Source of the DNA: Enhygromyxa salina
GTDB taxonomy: Bacteria; Myxococcota_A; Polyangia; Nannocystales; Nannocystaceae
NCBI RefSeq assembly: GCF_002994635.1
Contig: NZ_PVNL01000032.1
Location: forward strand, 1-64,000
DNA: 64,000 bases
Reading direction: 5' to 3'
The notes beneath the pieces are model-generated. The model made no database searches. It saw only the letters and a list, made by a program, of their open reading frames with translations, and had not been told where the DNA came from. The translations under genes were made by a program, and so were the position numbers. Shown here one piece after another: positions 17,810 through 27,456 of the stretch; position 1 is the stretch's first letter, and each line of letters begins with the position of its first letter.

Positions 17810-18176
17810 CGTGAATTGCTAGCGAGGGATCTTCGCTGACGCAAAACATCCAGGCGCGCAGAAAATTGAACTCGTCCGAGTCGTTCTGACCCGCCAGACC
17901 CGGGAGCCACTCGCGCCGTGCTGGTGGCAGCCGTGGTCAACGAGGTCGAGCAGGCCCCGAGCACCGCCCAGTGGCCGTCGTGGGGCGACGTGATCACCGA
18001 GCGCCGCGACGTGACCCCACTCGATGACGACGGAGAGCCTCTCCACCACGCGCTCGGGCAAACAGAGGCGCGCGTGAGCGGGTCAGAAGCCCGCGCGACC
18101 CCACTGGTGAGTTGGCACAAACTGCCGGGGGTATCGGGTTCAGCTCGATCTCTGGCACTCTGTGCAGAGGTTGCGC
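17810..18176. other. Gap without a confident gene
   Basis: An open frame at 17918-18184 (plus) has no start signal, no motif and overlaps the next gene's start, so I do not call it. The rest looks non-coding; a GGGGGTATCGGGTT stretch at 18126-18139 resembles one upstream of the kinase gene at 46377. Confidence 0.4.
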
Positions 18177-19220
18177 ATGCCTGATTTTAGTACTCACACC
18201 CGGTTCACCTTGCTCGCGTCGCTGTGCCTACCGCTGTGTTGGGGGCTGGGCTGCGGCGGCAACGACATGCAGCAGGCCCCGACCGGCGATGGGGTCAGCG
18301 GCGTGACCTTGGGCGAGGGCGATGGCGAGAGCGACGGCGACGGGCAAGAGTCCAGCAGCGACAGCCTGGACGACGGCGGCGACAAGCTGGACCTCGGCAA
18401 CACCGGGGGTGGCAGCGGCTCGGCCGACGACGGCGGCCCGATGGGCGAGTGCCAGAAGGTCGATCTGCTGTTCGTGATCGACAATTCCGGCAGCATGGAG
18501 GACGAGCAGGCCAGCTTGGTCGCCTCGTTCGGGGGCTTTGTCGCGGGCATTCAGGCCGAGCTCAGCCAGGCGGAGAGCTACCACATTGGCGTGGTCACGA
18601 CCGACGCCTACAGCAGCAACGGGGCCGGCTGTAACAGCTTGGGCGCGCTGGTCACCAGTACAGGTGGTGACGCGTCGAGCAACGCCAACTGCCAGCCGTT
18701 CTCCTCGGGCGCGCGCTACCTCGACGAGACCGAGCCGGACCTGGCCACCAAGTTCTCGTGCATCGCCCAGGTCGGCATCTCGGGATCGGGTGACGAGATC
18801 CAGGCCCAGGCCGGCTACCAAGCCGTGTCTCCGGCCATGAACGCGCCCGGGGCCTGCAACGAGGGCTTCATCCGCGATGACGCGCTGCTGGTCGTGGTCA
18901 TCATCAGCGACGAGAATGATCAGGAGGTCTGCCTTCCGTTCTTCGGCTGCATGGGTGGGTCCGAGGGCGACCCTGTCGACTGGTTTGAGAAGTTCCAGGC
19001 CTACAAGAACGGCATCCAGGAGAACATCGTGGTGCTGGCGCTGGTCGGCGACGCAAACAACAGCTGTGGGGCCGACAACTGCTCGCGGTTGATCGCGCTG
19101 ACCAACTGGTTCTTCAACGGCTCGGTTGGGGACATCTGTGCGCCCAGCTACGAGACCTTCTTCAACGACGCGATCGCGGTCATCGACGACGCCTGCGACA
19201 ACTTCACGCCGCCCGAGTAG
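18177..19220 (+). CDS. von Willebrand factor A-domain lipoprotein
   Basis: 347 residues from ATG 18177, with GAGG 6 nt upstream. Lipobox GLGC (Cys26), an acidic Gly/Asp/Ser linker to about residue 90, then a vWA domain with a perfect MIDAS start (LLFVIDNSGSMEDEQ, Asp102) and the later HIGVVTTDAY and LLVVVIISDENDQ strands with a metal-binding Asp. Several Cys pairs probably form disulphides outside the cytoplasm. vWA domains bind protein ligands through a metal ion; the ligand here is unknown. It lies among surface lipoproteins and is followed by the giant thrombospondin-type-3-like lipoprotein, a possible partner. Confidence 0.85.
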   Translation: MPDFSTHTRFTLLASLCLPLCWGLGCGGNDMQQAPTGDGVSGVTLGEGDGESDGDGQESSSDSLDDGGDKLDLGNTGGGSGSADDGGPMGECQKVDLLFVIDNSGSMEDEQASLVASFGGFVAGIQAELSQAESYHIGVVTTDAYSSNGAGCNSLGALVTSTGGDASSNANCQPFSSGARYLDETEPDLATKFSCIAQVGISGSGDEIQAQAGYQAVSPAMNAPGACNEGFIRDDALLVVVIISDENDQEVCLPFFGCMGGSEGDPVDWFEKFQAYKNGIQENIVVLALVGDANNSCGADNCSRLIALTNWFFNGSVGDICAPSYETFFNDAIAVIDDACDNFTPPE

Positions 19221-19388
19221 CGAGCGGTCGCCGTTGAGCTTCCGGTCGGTCGAGCCTCCGCTGGCACCGGGGGGCCGGACCGATCGGTCTTCAGTCGCGA
19301 CGCGACATCGAGCTGAAAGCTTCGTCACGGTGGCCCGTTGCCGGCGCGAGGGGCCGACCTGTGACCTGTGTGGCCCGGGAGTTCGCAG

Positions 19389-22300
19389 ATGTCTTTCGGC
19401 GATCGACACACACGAATTGGGGTTCTCGCGACCACGCTGACCACGCTGTGCCTGTCCGGCTGTATTAGCGACAGCGACTGTGGCGTGTGTGATCCAGACA
19501 ACCTGGTCCTGCAGAGCATGACCGGCGTCAATTATGCCAATCGTCGGGTTCATGTGCTGGCAGACGGCGTCACTCGAGCCAAGTACTTCATCGACGACAT
19601 TGGCGCGTGCGAGCTCACCGACGAGGCCATGGCGGCGCCGCGCGGCCCTGAGGAGTGGTGCAAGCTGTCACCCTTGATGACGTGGCAGGGCCTGGCGTTT
19701 GTCTTCAACAACCTGCTCGACCCCACCACGATCGAGCTGGTGCGCAAGAACCCCGCCAACCCCCGGCTGTTCCAGATCTACGACTGGAAGACGCAGTTCG
19801 CCCAGATCGAAGGCCCGATCACCCGGTTCAACGGCGACTACCTCCCGCAGCCCAAAGAGGCCCCCGATCTCATGCTCAGGGCCACCAATCTCAGCTGCAT
19901 CGACAATCTTCGGACCCAGGGCATCAACTACGATCACGCCACCCTCGACGCCAATCCGGACATCTGTGAGGGCTTCCACGAGGTCGATGGCCGCAAGCTA
20001 CCGCTCAAGATGCAGGCCAGCGGGGTCACCAAGTCGTTCCGCGGTGAGACCGATTGGCGGGCGATGAGCTGCACGGCAGCGGACTCGGGGCCGGACACCT
20101 GCTGCACCGTGTGCGACTACGAGCTGTCGGTCAACGTGGCCAAGTATGGGGCCGACTCGAGCGGATCCCGCCTGAGGCCGGCCAACGCGATCGCCTGTGA
20201 CCCCGGCGGCAACGTCTATGAGGACTGCGCTGGGTTCATCACCCAGGTCGACCGCGAGGCCGAGACCAACCGCTACAGCTACAGCTGGGACGGTACAATT
20301 GACACATTCCGGCTGCCACTCTACGACAAAGTACGCGAGACACATCCGGACGATCGCCCGCCTGGGGTCGAGCCGGATGGCCCCGCGTGTCAGACCAGCG
20401 CCGACTGTGACGCGCAGCTTGGCGGGAATTCGGGGGCGGTCTGTATGGGTCGTACTGCTGCGGGCGTCACCTGTGATTCCGACACCGAGGGTTGCGCCGA
20501 TCTGCATTGCAAGGCCCAGTGGTTTGTGACGTGCAAGGACGACGGCGCCAACACGGGCGGCGCCTACTGCACCGACCGCCGCTTCAAGGACAAGGGCGCG
20601 GGCGCCTGTTTTGTCGCCACGACGGGGTTTCAGGCCTGCCAACCCAGCGCCGATCCCAACGTGCCGCCAACCTGCGCCAGCTGGGCGGCCGGGAACCGAC
20701 TCGCGCGCTGTGACGTCGGCGAGTACCCCGACGGTCAGCTCGCCGCCAGTGAGTGCTGCCAGACGGCGCTTGGCGCAGACCAGGATGGGGCGGGCTGCGA
20801 TCCACTGTTTCAGCCCAACGTGGTCCCGATCCCGCGCTTCGATCGTGACCGCTCCCTGCCCGACGAGACCCGCGACTGCTTCTGCGGTGATCCGGCGGGG
20901 CAGCACCCGGCCTGCGCCAAGCAGATTGAGAGCTGGTGCACGCCGCCGTGGGGGCAGCTGCAGCGCCACGATGGCTCGAGCAACGACGGGGACTACGTGA
21001 CGCGCTTCGTCAGCAGGACCGGCGGCGTGTTTTATGACCCCGCGCTCAAGGGCGTGCAGTACCTGCCGGCTGATCGCGGCAATCAACCCCGGTCGTTGGT
21101 CGAGTCATGCGCGGAGCTGCCGGCTCACCCCCAGCCGCTGGACGGCCGCAGCATGCAAGACGGCTGGCGAATGCACGACAACTCGGAGTTTGAGACCTAC
21201 GAGAACTTCGATCGCGGGATGTGCTCGGGCTCGGAGTACCGCGTGGTATTTGCGAGTGAGGGCGAGCGCGTGGTCGACCGGGTTGGCAACCAGCTGCCAG
21301 CGGGGGCGACCTATGCGTTCCAGACCCCCGAGTTTCACGTTGTTCCTGGAACCGGGTTTCCGACCGACAATCTGCGCGTTGGCGCCTGCGATGAATTCGA
21401 GCTGAGCGTGTCCAACAAGTACGACCTCGACCCCAACAACCTCGCCAAGCTGCAGCTGGTCCAGCTCAGTCAGATCTCTGGGGAGGATGCGTACGGCGAG
21501 TCTTGCGAGACCAGCTTGCAGCCCGAGTGCTGGAAAGAAGATCATGTGGTCGCGGGCGGGAGCGAGTGCGCGGACGAGCGAGAGGACGTCACCGTCGATC
21601 ACCCGCCGTGTCTCAGCGTGGATGTTGCCCTGCAGCGCGAAGGCCTGATCCGCGTGGTCATCGACTCGGTGCGGTTTGGCCGCCAGCTGTCCAACTACAG
21701 CGAGGACGACCCGCAGGCGGGCGACGCGTTTGGTCGGGCCTACACGGGTCGCTATCGCATGAAGCTCCCCGGTCTCGAGCAGGTCGAGCGCTTCGAGGAC
21801 CTCGACCTCGACGACCCCGCGGACCTAGCCGCCTACGAGCGCGCGTTCAAGGACGTGTGCGGGATGCCGCTGATCACCACGGGCGGTCAAGGCTACACGG
21901 ACTTCTACTACGACTTCACGATCGACGCGCCCAAGTGCAAGGAAGATCCAGATCGCGACGACGTGCAGCTGTCGTGCGACAACGCCCCCGATCATCCCAA
22001 CCCGGACCAGCGTGACCAAGACTTTGATGGGTTCGGGGACGTGGTGGATCTGTGTCCGCTGACGCCGAGCGGGCTCAACACCGCCGACTCGGACGGCGAC
22101 GGGGTCGGCAACGACTGCGACACCTGCAGGCAGAGGCCCGACAAGTACAACTTTGACGCGGCGCTGCCCGATGACGTGCACCTGTGGGTGCGCAACATCC
22201 CGCATCAGCTCGACTTTGATCACGACGGGATTGGCGATGTCTGCGACAACTGCGTGACCCAAGCCAACTGCGGCGGCTTTGACGAGTCCAACCCGCACCG

Positions 22301-23408
22301 CGTGGGCGTGCCGGTCCCGTTTCAGAGCCCGAGCATGTGCCAGGGTGATGTCGACTCGAACATGATCGGGGACGCGTGTGTGGACCCCGACACCCACATG
22401 CCGTTCGTGGATCTCGACAACGCCGCGGGTCCGGTCGGGTTCCTCGCGACCGACGACTTCGATCAAGACGGCATCAACAACTTCGACGACTCGTGCCCGC
22501 GCCAGCCGGTCGAGCAGGACCTCGCGCAGCGCAGCGTCTGCACGACCGACGACGACTGTCCGCGCGAGCACTCGGCGTGCGCGGCCACGCCCGCGCTCAA
22601 CGGGCTGCGATACTGCGACCACGTGGACCTCGATGGCGACGGGGCAGGTGACATCTGCGACTCGTGCCCCGCGAAGTCCAATCCGCTGCAGCTCACGGAC
22701 AGCGGGCTGCAAGCTGACGACGAAGATGGCGACTTCGTCGGGTCCCTGTGCGAGCCCGGCGACGGCTGCGACCTCCGCAACAACCCTCGGCCGCTCGCGT
22801 TCATGGAGGTCGCGGTCCAAGGGCAGTGCTGTGTGACCACGTATCCGGGCGATGGCTGGTACGAGCAGCGCCCCGACGGCTCGTGGGGCTGTGAGGGTCT
22901 GTGCGATCCCGATGGCTTCCCGATCACGGTCGACTGCGCCAACGAGGCAGCGCTCGACGAGGACATGCCCGACGGCAGCAAGTGCCGGAAGCTGCCTGCG
23001 GTCGTGACCTTGTTGCCGGGCGTGGTCACGCTCCCGAGCGGTTGTGAAGCCGCGCTCGCCAGCGCCGGGCTGTGCGACGGCAACGATCCCAGCTGCGACC
23101 CCGACCTGGGGAATCGCTGGCTGACGACGTTCGACTACCCGGACGAGGATCAGCTGTGGAGCAAGATGTGCTTCTTGCCGCAGTGGGATCAGGACTTCGA
23201 CGGTCTCGGCGACGCGTGTGACCTGTGCGAGTTCGCGTTTGATCCCTTCAACCAGCCGCTCACCGACAAATTCGGCAAGCTGTGGCCGAACGTTGGTCAC
23301 TATTGTTCAGGTGAGTACTCGGCCGACGCGGTCTGTGCCCTCCAGGACGAGCTAGACGGCGTCGAGGAGACCGAGACCGGCGGCGAGACGGCTGGCGAGA
23401 CCGGGTGA
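19389..23408 (+). CDS. Giant Cys-rich lipoprotein with thrombospondin type 3-like calcium repeats
   Basis: 1339 residues from ATG 19389, which opens a signal peptide with lipobox LSGC (Cys25). The first 850 residues are rich in Cys with many short CxxC-like pairs (PDTCCTVCDYE, CQTSADCDAQLGGNSGAVC) but no enzyme motif I know. From about residue 865 there is a run of thrombospondin type 3-like units: NPDQRDQDFDGFGDVVDLCP, DSDGDGVGNDCDTC, DFDHDGIGDVCDNC, DQDGINNFDDSCP, DLDGDGAGDICDSCP and, near the end, DQDFDGLGDACDLC. Such repeats bind calcium and stiffen extracellular proteins. The C-terminus is a Thr/Glu/Gly tail. Probably a surface adhesin or cell-contact protein. Confidence 0.8.
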   Translation: MSFGDRHTRIGVLATTLTTLCLSGCISDSDCGVCDPDNLVLQSMTGVNYANRRVHVLADGVTRAKYFIDDIGACELTDEAMAAPRGPEEWCKLSPLMTWQGLAFVFNNLLDPTTIELVRKNPANPRLFQIYDWKTQFAQIEGPITRFNGDYLPQPKEAPDLMLRATNLSCIDNLRTQGINYDHATLDANPDICEGFHEVDGRKLPLKMQASGVTKSFRGETDWRAMSCTAADSGPDTCCTVCDYELSVNVAKYGADSSGSRLRPANAIACDPGGNVYEDCAGFITQVDREAETNRYSYSWDGTIDTFRLPLYDKVRETHPDDRPPGVEPDGPACQTSADCDAQLGGNSGAVCMGRTAAGVTCDSDTEGCADLHCKAQWFVTCKDDGANTGGAYCTDRRFKDKGAGACFVATTGFQACQPSADPNVPPTCASWAAGNRLARCDVGEYPDGQLAASECCQTALGADQDGAGCDPLFQPNVVPIPRFDRDRSLPDETRDCFCGDPAGQHPACAKQIESWCTPPWGQLQRHDGSSNDGDYVTRFVSRTGGVFYDPALKGVQYLPADRGNQPRSLVESCAELPAHPQPLDGRSMQDGWRMHDNSEFETYENFDRGMCSGSEYRVVFASEGERVVDRVGNQLPAGATYAFQTPEFHVVPGTGFPTDNLRVGACDEFELSVSNKYDLDPNNLAKLQLVQLSQISGEDAYGESCETSLQPECWKEDHVVAGGSECADEREDVTVDHPPCLSVDVALQREGLIRVVIDSVRFGRQLSNYSEDDPQAGDAFGRAYTGRYRMKLPGLEQVERFEDLDLDDPADLAAYERAFKDVCGMPLITTGGQGYTDFYYDFTIDAPKCKEDPDRDDVQLSCDNAPDHPNPDQRDQDFDGFGDVVDLCPLTPSGLNTADSDGDGVGNDCDTCRQRPDKYNFDAALPDDVHLWVRNIPHQLDFDHDGIGDVCDNCVTQANCGGFDESNPHRVGVPVPFQSPSMCQGDVDSNMIGDACVDPDTHMPFVDLDNAAGPVGFLATDDFDQDGINNFDDSCPRQPVEQDLAQRSVCTTDDDCPREHSACAATPALNGLRYCDHVDLDGDGAGDICDSCPAKSNPLQLTDSGLQADDEDGDFVGSLCEPGDGCDLRNNPRPLAFMEVAVQGQCCVTTYPGDGWYEQRPDGSWGCEGLCDPDGFPITVDCANEAALDEDMPDGSKCRKLPAVVTLLPGVVTLPSGCEAALASAGLCDGNDPSCDPDLGNRWLTTFDYPDEDQLWSKMCFLPQWDQDFDGLGDACDLCEFAFDPFNQPLTDKFGKLWPNVGHYCSGEYSADAVCALQDELDGVEETETGGETAGETG

Positions 23409-23428
23409 CGGGTCCGCGGTTGGACCCG
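23409..23428 (+). terminator. Hairpin just after the giant lipoprotein gene
   Basis: CGGGTCC / GGACCCG with a 6-nt loop directly follows the TGA. There is no T-run, so termination efficiency is uncertain. Confidence 0.4.
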
Positions 23429-23454
23429 CGCGTCGCTCGTGAGATCCTCGCCGC

Positions 23455-24483
23455 GTGCCGATGATCTCGCGCAAGAAGCAGCCCTACCGGGTGTCCGACG
23501 CGCTGCGGCGCTACCTGGTGGGGCACGGCCGCGAGCTGCGGCTGCCGATCCGCTACGAGGACCTGACCTACTACGGCGACACGATCCCCGTGTACGACAA
23601 GCGCAACCGCGACACGCTGTGGGAGTCGGTGCTGTACCCCGCGAGCGAGCGCAAGCGGATCCACCGGGCCCTCGTCGACACCTACGCGACGCTGCGGGTG
23701 ACCGGCGATCTCTCGCTGATGCAGCACCTCGTCACCGATCGCGTCGACGTGTGCTCGTACGGCAACACCCAGCCATTTCGGGTCCGGATCCTCAACACGC
23801 TCAACGAGAACTTCGACTATTTCTACGTCAAGCGGGCCGACGCCTCGCGGGTGTACGGGCTGGAGCTCGAGCACATCCTCTCGCCCAACCGCCTGGAGTT
23901 CATGACCCACGACGACACCCTGGTCGAGTCGCACATCGCGGGGATCCCGGGGGACGTGTTCATGCGCGATCACCTCGAGGACAAGCACCTCGACGAGGTC
24001 CGGCTCGCCAAGGAGTTCGTCAAATTCTGTGAGCGCTGCTTCATTCGGCTGCTCGGCGACATGCACGCGGGCAACTTCGTCGTCGACATCACGCCTGACT
24101 TTGACGAGACCAGCTACCGCCTGCGCGCGATCGACTTCGACCAGCAGAGCTACGAGGGCAACATTCGCGTGTATCAGCCCAACTACTACGTGGAGAACAA
24201 CCCAATCATCAAGCTGGGCATGCGGTGCATGGAGCAGGCCACGACCCGGCAATATCAGCAAGAAGAGCGCAGCTTGATCCGCCACCGGGCGACCAGCGAG
24301 GCGGAGCGGCTGCGGCAACTGTTGGATGTCATGCGCTTCGACGAGCTCGCGCCCGAGGACAACGTCGCCGAGCTGCGGGCTGGGTTGATCGACGCGTACG
24401 GGGATCGGCGCTTCGATCGCTGCCAGACCATGGGCGCGCTGGTCGACGCCTCGTTGAGCACGCTGGGGTGGGAAGAAGCCTGA
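23455..24483 (+). CDS. Protein kinase-fold (APH/HipA-like) predicted phosphotransferase
   Basis: 342 residues from GTG. It has the catalytic signature of aminoglycoside/choline-kinase-like enzymes: LLGDMHAGNFVVDI (Asp202, His204, Asn207, matching the D.H..N loop) and AIDFDQ (Asp227, Asp229, metal-binding), preceded by YFYVKRADASRVYGLELEHI, whose Lys and Glu could bind ATP. A long segment lies between these parts (ESHIAGIPGDVFMRDHL). So it should transfer phosphate to a small molecule or protein; the substrate is unknown. No signal peptide: cytoplasmic. It converges with the pil cluster, separated by 18 bp, and shares no operon with neighbours. Family assignment is by motif only. Confidence 0.6.
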   Translation: MPMISRKKQPYRVSDALRRYLVGHGRELRLPIRYEDLTYYGDTIPVYDKRNRDTLWESVLYPASERKRIHRALVDTYATLRVTGDLSLMQHLVTDRVDVCSYGNTQPFRVRILNTLNENFDYFYVKRADASRVYGLELEHILSPNRLEFMTHDDTLVESHIAGIPGDVFMRDHLEDKHLDEVRLAKEFVKFCERCFIRLLGDMHAGNFVVDITPDFDETSYRLRAIDFDQQSYEGNIRVYQPNYYVENNPIIKLGMRCMEQATTRQYQQEERSLIRHRATSEAERLRQLLDVMRFDELAPEDNVAELRAGLIDAYGDRRFDRCQTMGALVDASLSTLGWEEA

Positions 24484-24501
24484 AATCCGAGATCGGGGCG
24501 C

Positions 24502-26241
24502 TCAGCTCTGGGTGGGCGCCCGCTTCGGCAGCTTGACCGTGAACGACGTCCCCTTGCCAAGCTTGGACTCCACCGCAATCACCCCACCGTGCTCTTCGAC
24601 GATCCGGTGGACCAGCGCCAGGCCGATCCCGGTCCCGCCGCTCTTGGTCGAGTAGAACGGCTCGAAGATCTTGCCGAGCGCGGCGGCCTCGATCCCGCTG
24701 CCAAAGTCGCGCACGCGCAGGAGTACATCGTCGTCGAGCCCCTCGAGCTCGAGCTCGAGCCGACCCTCGCCGTCCATCGCCTGGGCGCCGTTGCGGACCA
24801 GGTTCCACAGCACCTGGGTCAGCTGCGAGATGTCGAGATCGACGGGCACGGGCTGCTTGGGGACGCTGACGATCAGCTCGATGCTGGCGTTGGTCGGGTC
24901 GGCCCGGAAGCTGTCGGCGAGCTCGACGAGCGCGCGGCCCAGCTCGACCTTCGAGCGGACCAGCTCGCGCGGGCGGGTGTAGTCGAGCAGCTCGGACACG
25001 ATGTCGGCGAGCCGGGCCGACTCGCTGCGGATCACCCGGATCAGCCGCTGATCTTCCTCGCCCACGTCATCTTCGAGCAGCTCGGCGCAGCCCGAGATCG
25101 CGGCCAGCGGGTTGCGAACCTCGTGGGCGACCGAGGCCGCCAGGGTCCCGAGCGCGGTCAGCCGCTCGTTGCGTCGCAGCACGCGCTCCATCTCGCGCAG
25201 ATCCGTGACGTCTTGAAAGTTGACGATGTGGCCGAGGAACAGGCCCTCGGCGTCGAGCAGGGTGCTGCAGGCCAGACCGAGGTTGACGCGGCGGTTGTCG
25301 TCGGCCCGGTTGACGGTGAGCTCGAAGCGATTGCGGACCCCGCCCGAGTCGTCGAGGTGGGCGCGGACACCCGGGAGCAGCACCTCGCAGTCGCTGCCCA
25401 CGATGTCACCAGTGCGGCCGAGCAAGTTCGCGGCGGTGGGATTGGCGAAAAGCACGACGCCGGCCTGATCGACGGTCAGCAGGCCCGAGCTGAGCGAGCG
25501 GACGATGTTCTCGTTGAGGGTGCGCAGGCTGCCGAGCTGCGAGACCGAGGACAGTAGCTGGGTGTTGAGGTAGCCCGACAAGATCGCCACGATCGCGATC
25601 GCCCCGGCGTTGCGCAGCAGCGCGACCCACAGCTGCGCGGGCTCGATCGCCGCGTCGACCCCGGAACCCTTGAGGCCGCTCAGCACACCGACAAACTGCG
25701 CCATGCTCAGGCCCACGTAGAGCAGCCCGCACACCGTCGCGACCGTGAGGATCTGCCGGCGATCGCCCATCGTGGCGGCCCCGAGCACGGCGATGAGAAA
25801 CAAGAACGCGAGGTCCGAGTCGACGCCACCGGTCAGGCCCACCCCGATCATCGCGAACACGATGTCGAACGCCGACTGTGTCCAGCTGATCGCGCGCAGT
25901 CTCTTGCTCGAGGCCCTGACCGCTGGCTGCGGCCGGAGCTTCCACGCGAACACCAGGGTGACGACGTAGCCAGTCGCGACTGCGGTCCAGCCCAGCCACT
26001 CGGCGGGTCCGATCGCGTGCTCTTCGACGAGCCAGGTCGTGTAGGTCAAGACCAGGGTGAACAGCGCGAGCAGGACCAGCCGGAACAGCATGAAGTAGCT
26101 GATCCGCAGGCGCATGGCCTCGAGCCCAGTGTCCGGCCGACGCCGCGCAGACCCGCTTCCTTCGTCGAGATCCGTGCTCAGGTTGACCTGCAGCTCGGCG
26201 CTGAGCATGGCCACGCTCGAGCTCTCGCTGTCGTTCGCCAT
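24502..26241 (-). CDS. pilS: PilS-like membrane sensor histidine kinase
   Basis: 579 residues. Acidic N-terminus, then about six transmembrane helices (residues 45-245), a PAS domain at about 255-350 (LLTVDQAGVVLFANPTAANLLG), the phospho-acceptor box SVAHEVRNPLAAI with His373, and an ATPase domain with N-box LVRNGAQAM, RVRDFGSGI and TGIGLALVHRIVEEHGG. This is the NtrB/PilS architecture, and the six-helix sensor is typical of PilS, which senses pilin in the membrane and controls pilA through PilR. It follows pilC by 9 bp in the same direction. No pilR is present downstream, where the next gene is on the opposite strand. Confidence 0.85.
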   Translation of the reverse strand: MANDSESSSVAMLSAELQVNLSTDLDEGSGSARRRPDTGLEAMRLRISYFMLFRLVLLALFTLVLTYTTWLVEEHAIGPAEWLGWTAVATGYVVTLVFAWKLRPQPAVRASSKRLRAISWTQSAFDIVFAMIGVGLTGGVDSDLAFLFLIAVLGAATMGDRRQILTVATVCGLLYVGLSMAQFVGVLSGLKGSGVDAAIEPAQLWVALLRNAGAIAIVAILSGYLNTQLLSSVSQLGSLRTLNENIVRSLSSGLLTVDQAGVVLFANPTAANLLGRTGDIVGSDCEVLLPGVRAHLDDSGGVRNRFELTVNRADDNRRVNLGLACSTLLDAEGLFLGHIVNFQDVTDLREMERVLRRNERLTALGTLAASVAHEVRNPLAAISGCAELLEDDVGEEDQRLIRVIRSESARLADIVSELLDYTRPRELVRSKVELGRALVELADSFRADPTNASIELIVSVPKQPVPVDLDISQLTQVLWNLVRNGAQAMDGEGRLELELEGLDDDVLLRVRDFGSGIEAAALGKIFEPFYSTKSGGTGIGLALVHRIVEEHGGVIAVESKLGKGTSFTVKLPKRAPTQS

Positions 26242-26250
26242 GGCGCTCAG

Positions 26251-27456
26251 CTACTTGATGCCGCCTGCGACGTCGAAGATCGGCAGGTACATGGCGATCA
26301 GCATGCCGCCGACGCCGACGCCGAGGAACACCAGGATCAGCGGCTCGAGCATGGCCGACATCGCGGCCACGGCAGCGTCGACCTCTTCTTCGTAGAAGTC
26401 GGCGATCTTCTGCAGCATGTCGTCCATGGCGCCGGTCTGCTCACCCACGCCGATCATCTGCACGACCATGGGCGGGAAGATGCCGGTCTCGAGCAGCGGC
26501 GAGGCGATGTCCTTGCCCTCGGACACCTTCTCGCGGGCGTAGAGGATGCCCTTTTGGATCACGGCGTTGCCGGCCGTGCGCGCGACGATGTCCATCGCGT
26601 CGAGGATCGGCACGCCCGAGGCGAGCAGCGTGCCCAGGGTTCGCGTGAACCGGGCGACGGCGCCCTTGCGCACCACGTTGCCGAAGATCGGCAGCTTGAG
26701 CAGCATGCTGTCCCACATGTACCGGCCCTGCTCGGTCCGCTTGAACGCCGAGATGCCAAACCCGGCGGCGACGACCAGCGGGATCAGGATCAGCGCGTTG
26801 CCGGTGATGAAGTGGCTGATGCCCAGCACCACCCGGGTTGGACCCGGCAGCGAGCCGGCCCCGAGATCCTTGAACATGGTCTCGAAGGTGGGCAGCACGA
26901 AGGTCATCATGATGATCATGACGCCGACGCCGACGATGACGATCGCGGTCGGGTAGACCAGCGCGCCGCGGACCTGCCGAGCGAGCTTGGCCGACTTCTC
27001 GAGGTAGGTCGCCATCCGGCGAAAGATCAGGTCCAAGATGCCGCCGGCCTCGCCCGCGGCGACCAGGTTCGAGAACAGCTGGTCGAACACCTTGGGGTGC
27101 TTGGCCATCGACTCGCTCAGCGACTTGCCCGACTCCACGTCGGCCTTGACCTTGGCCAAGATCCCGCCGAAGTGCTTGTTCTCGGCCTGGGACGAGAGCA
27201 TGTCCAGGCACTGCACGAGCGGAAGGCCGGCGTCGACCATGGTCGAGAAGGTGCGGGTGAAGACGACGAGATCCTTGAGCGAGACCCCCGAGCCGAGCGT
27301 GGGCAGCTTGAGCGCGACCGGCTTCTTCTTGACGCTGTTGATGACCATGCCCTGCGCGGACAGGCGCTCACGGACCGAGCCCTCGTTGTCGGCTTCCATG
27401 GTGCCCGAGCGGTGCTCGCCCGCGCGTGTCGATGCTTCCCAAATCCACGCTGCCAT
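26251..27456 (-). CDS. pilC: PilC, type IV pilus inner-membrane platform protein
   Basis: 401 residues, normal length. Two GspF-type repeats: LVVFTRTFSTMVDAGLPLVQCLDML in the first half and VARFTRTLGTLLASGVPILDAMDIV in the second, each followed by membrane helices (TAIVIVGVGVMIIMMTFVLP; LILVFLGVGVGGMLIAMYLP). PilC anchors the PilB and PilT motors and is needed for pilus extension and retraction, hence twitching or social motility. Its ATG overlaps the pilT stop by one base (TGATG), so translation is coupled. Confidence 0.95.
   Translation of the reverse strand: MAAWIWEASTRAGEHRSGTMEADNEGSVRERLSAQGMVINSVKKKPVALKLPTLGSGVSLKDLVVFTRTFSTMVDAGLPLVQCLDMLSSQAENKHFGGILAKVKADVESGKSLSESMAKHPKVFDQLFSNLVAAGEAGGILDLIFRRMATYLEKSAKLARQVRGALVYPTAIVIVGVGVMIIMMTFVLPTFETMFKDLGAGSLPGPTRVVLGISHFITGNALILIPLVVAAGFGISAFKRTEQGRYMWDSMLLKLPIFGNVVRKGAVARFTRTLGTLLASGVPILDAMDIVARTAGNAVIQKGILYAREKVSEGKDIASPLLETGIFPPMVVQMIGVGEQTGAMDDMLQKIADFYEEEVDAAVAAMSAMLEPLILVFLGVGVGGMLIAMYLPIFDVAGGIK

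Noticed and set aside
17918..18184. 88-codon plus-strand ORF
   Set aside because: No start signal, no motif, overlaps the vWA lipoprotein start; could be coding but unsupported.
18228..19553. 441-codon minus-strand frame over the vWA lipoprotein
   Set aside because: Shadow of a gene with an intact MIDAS motif.
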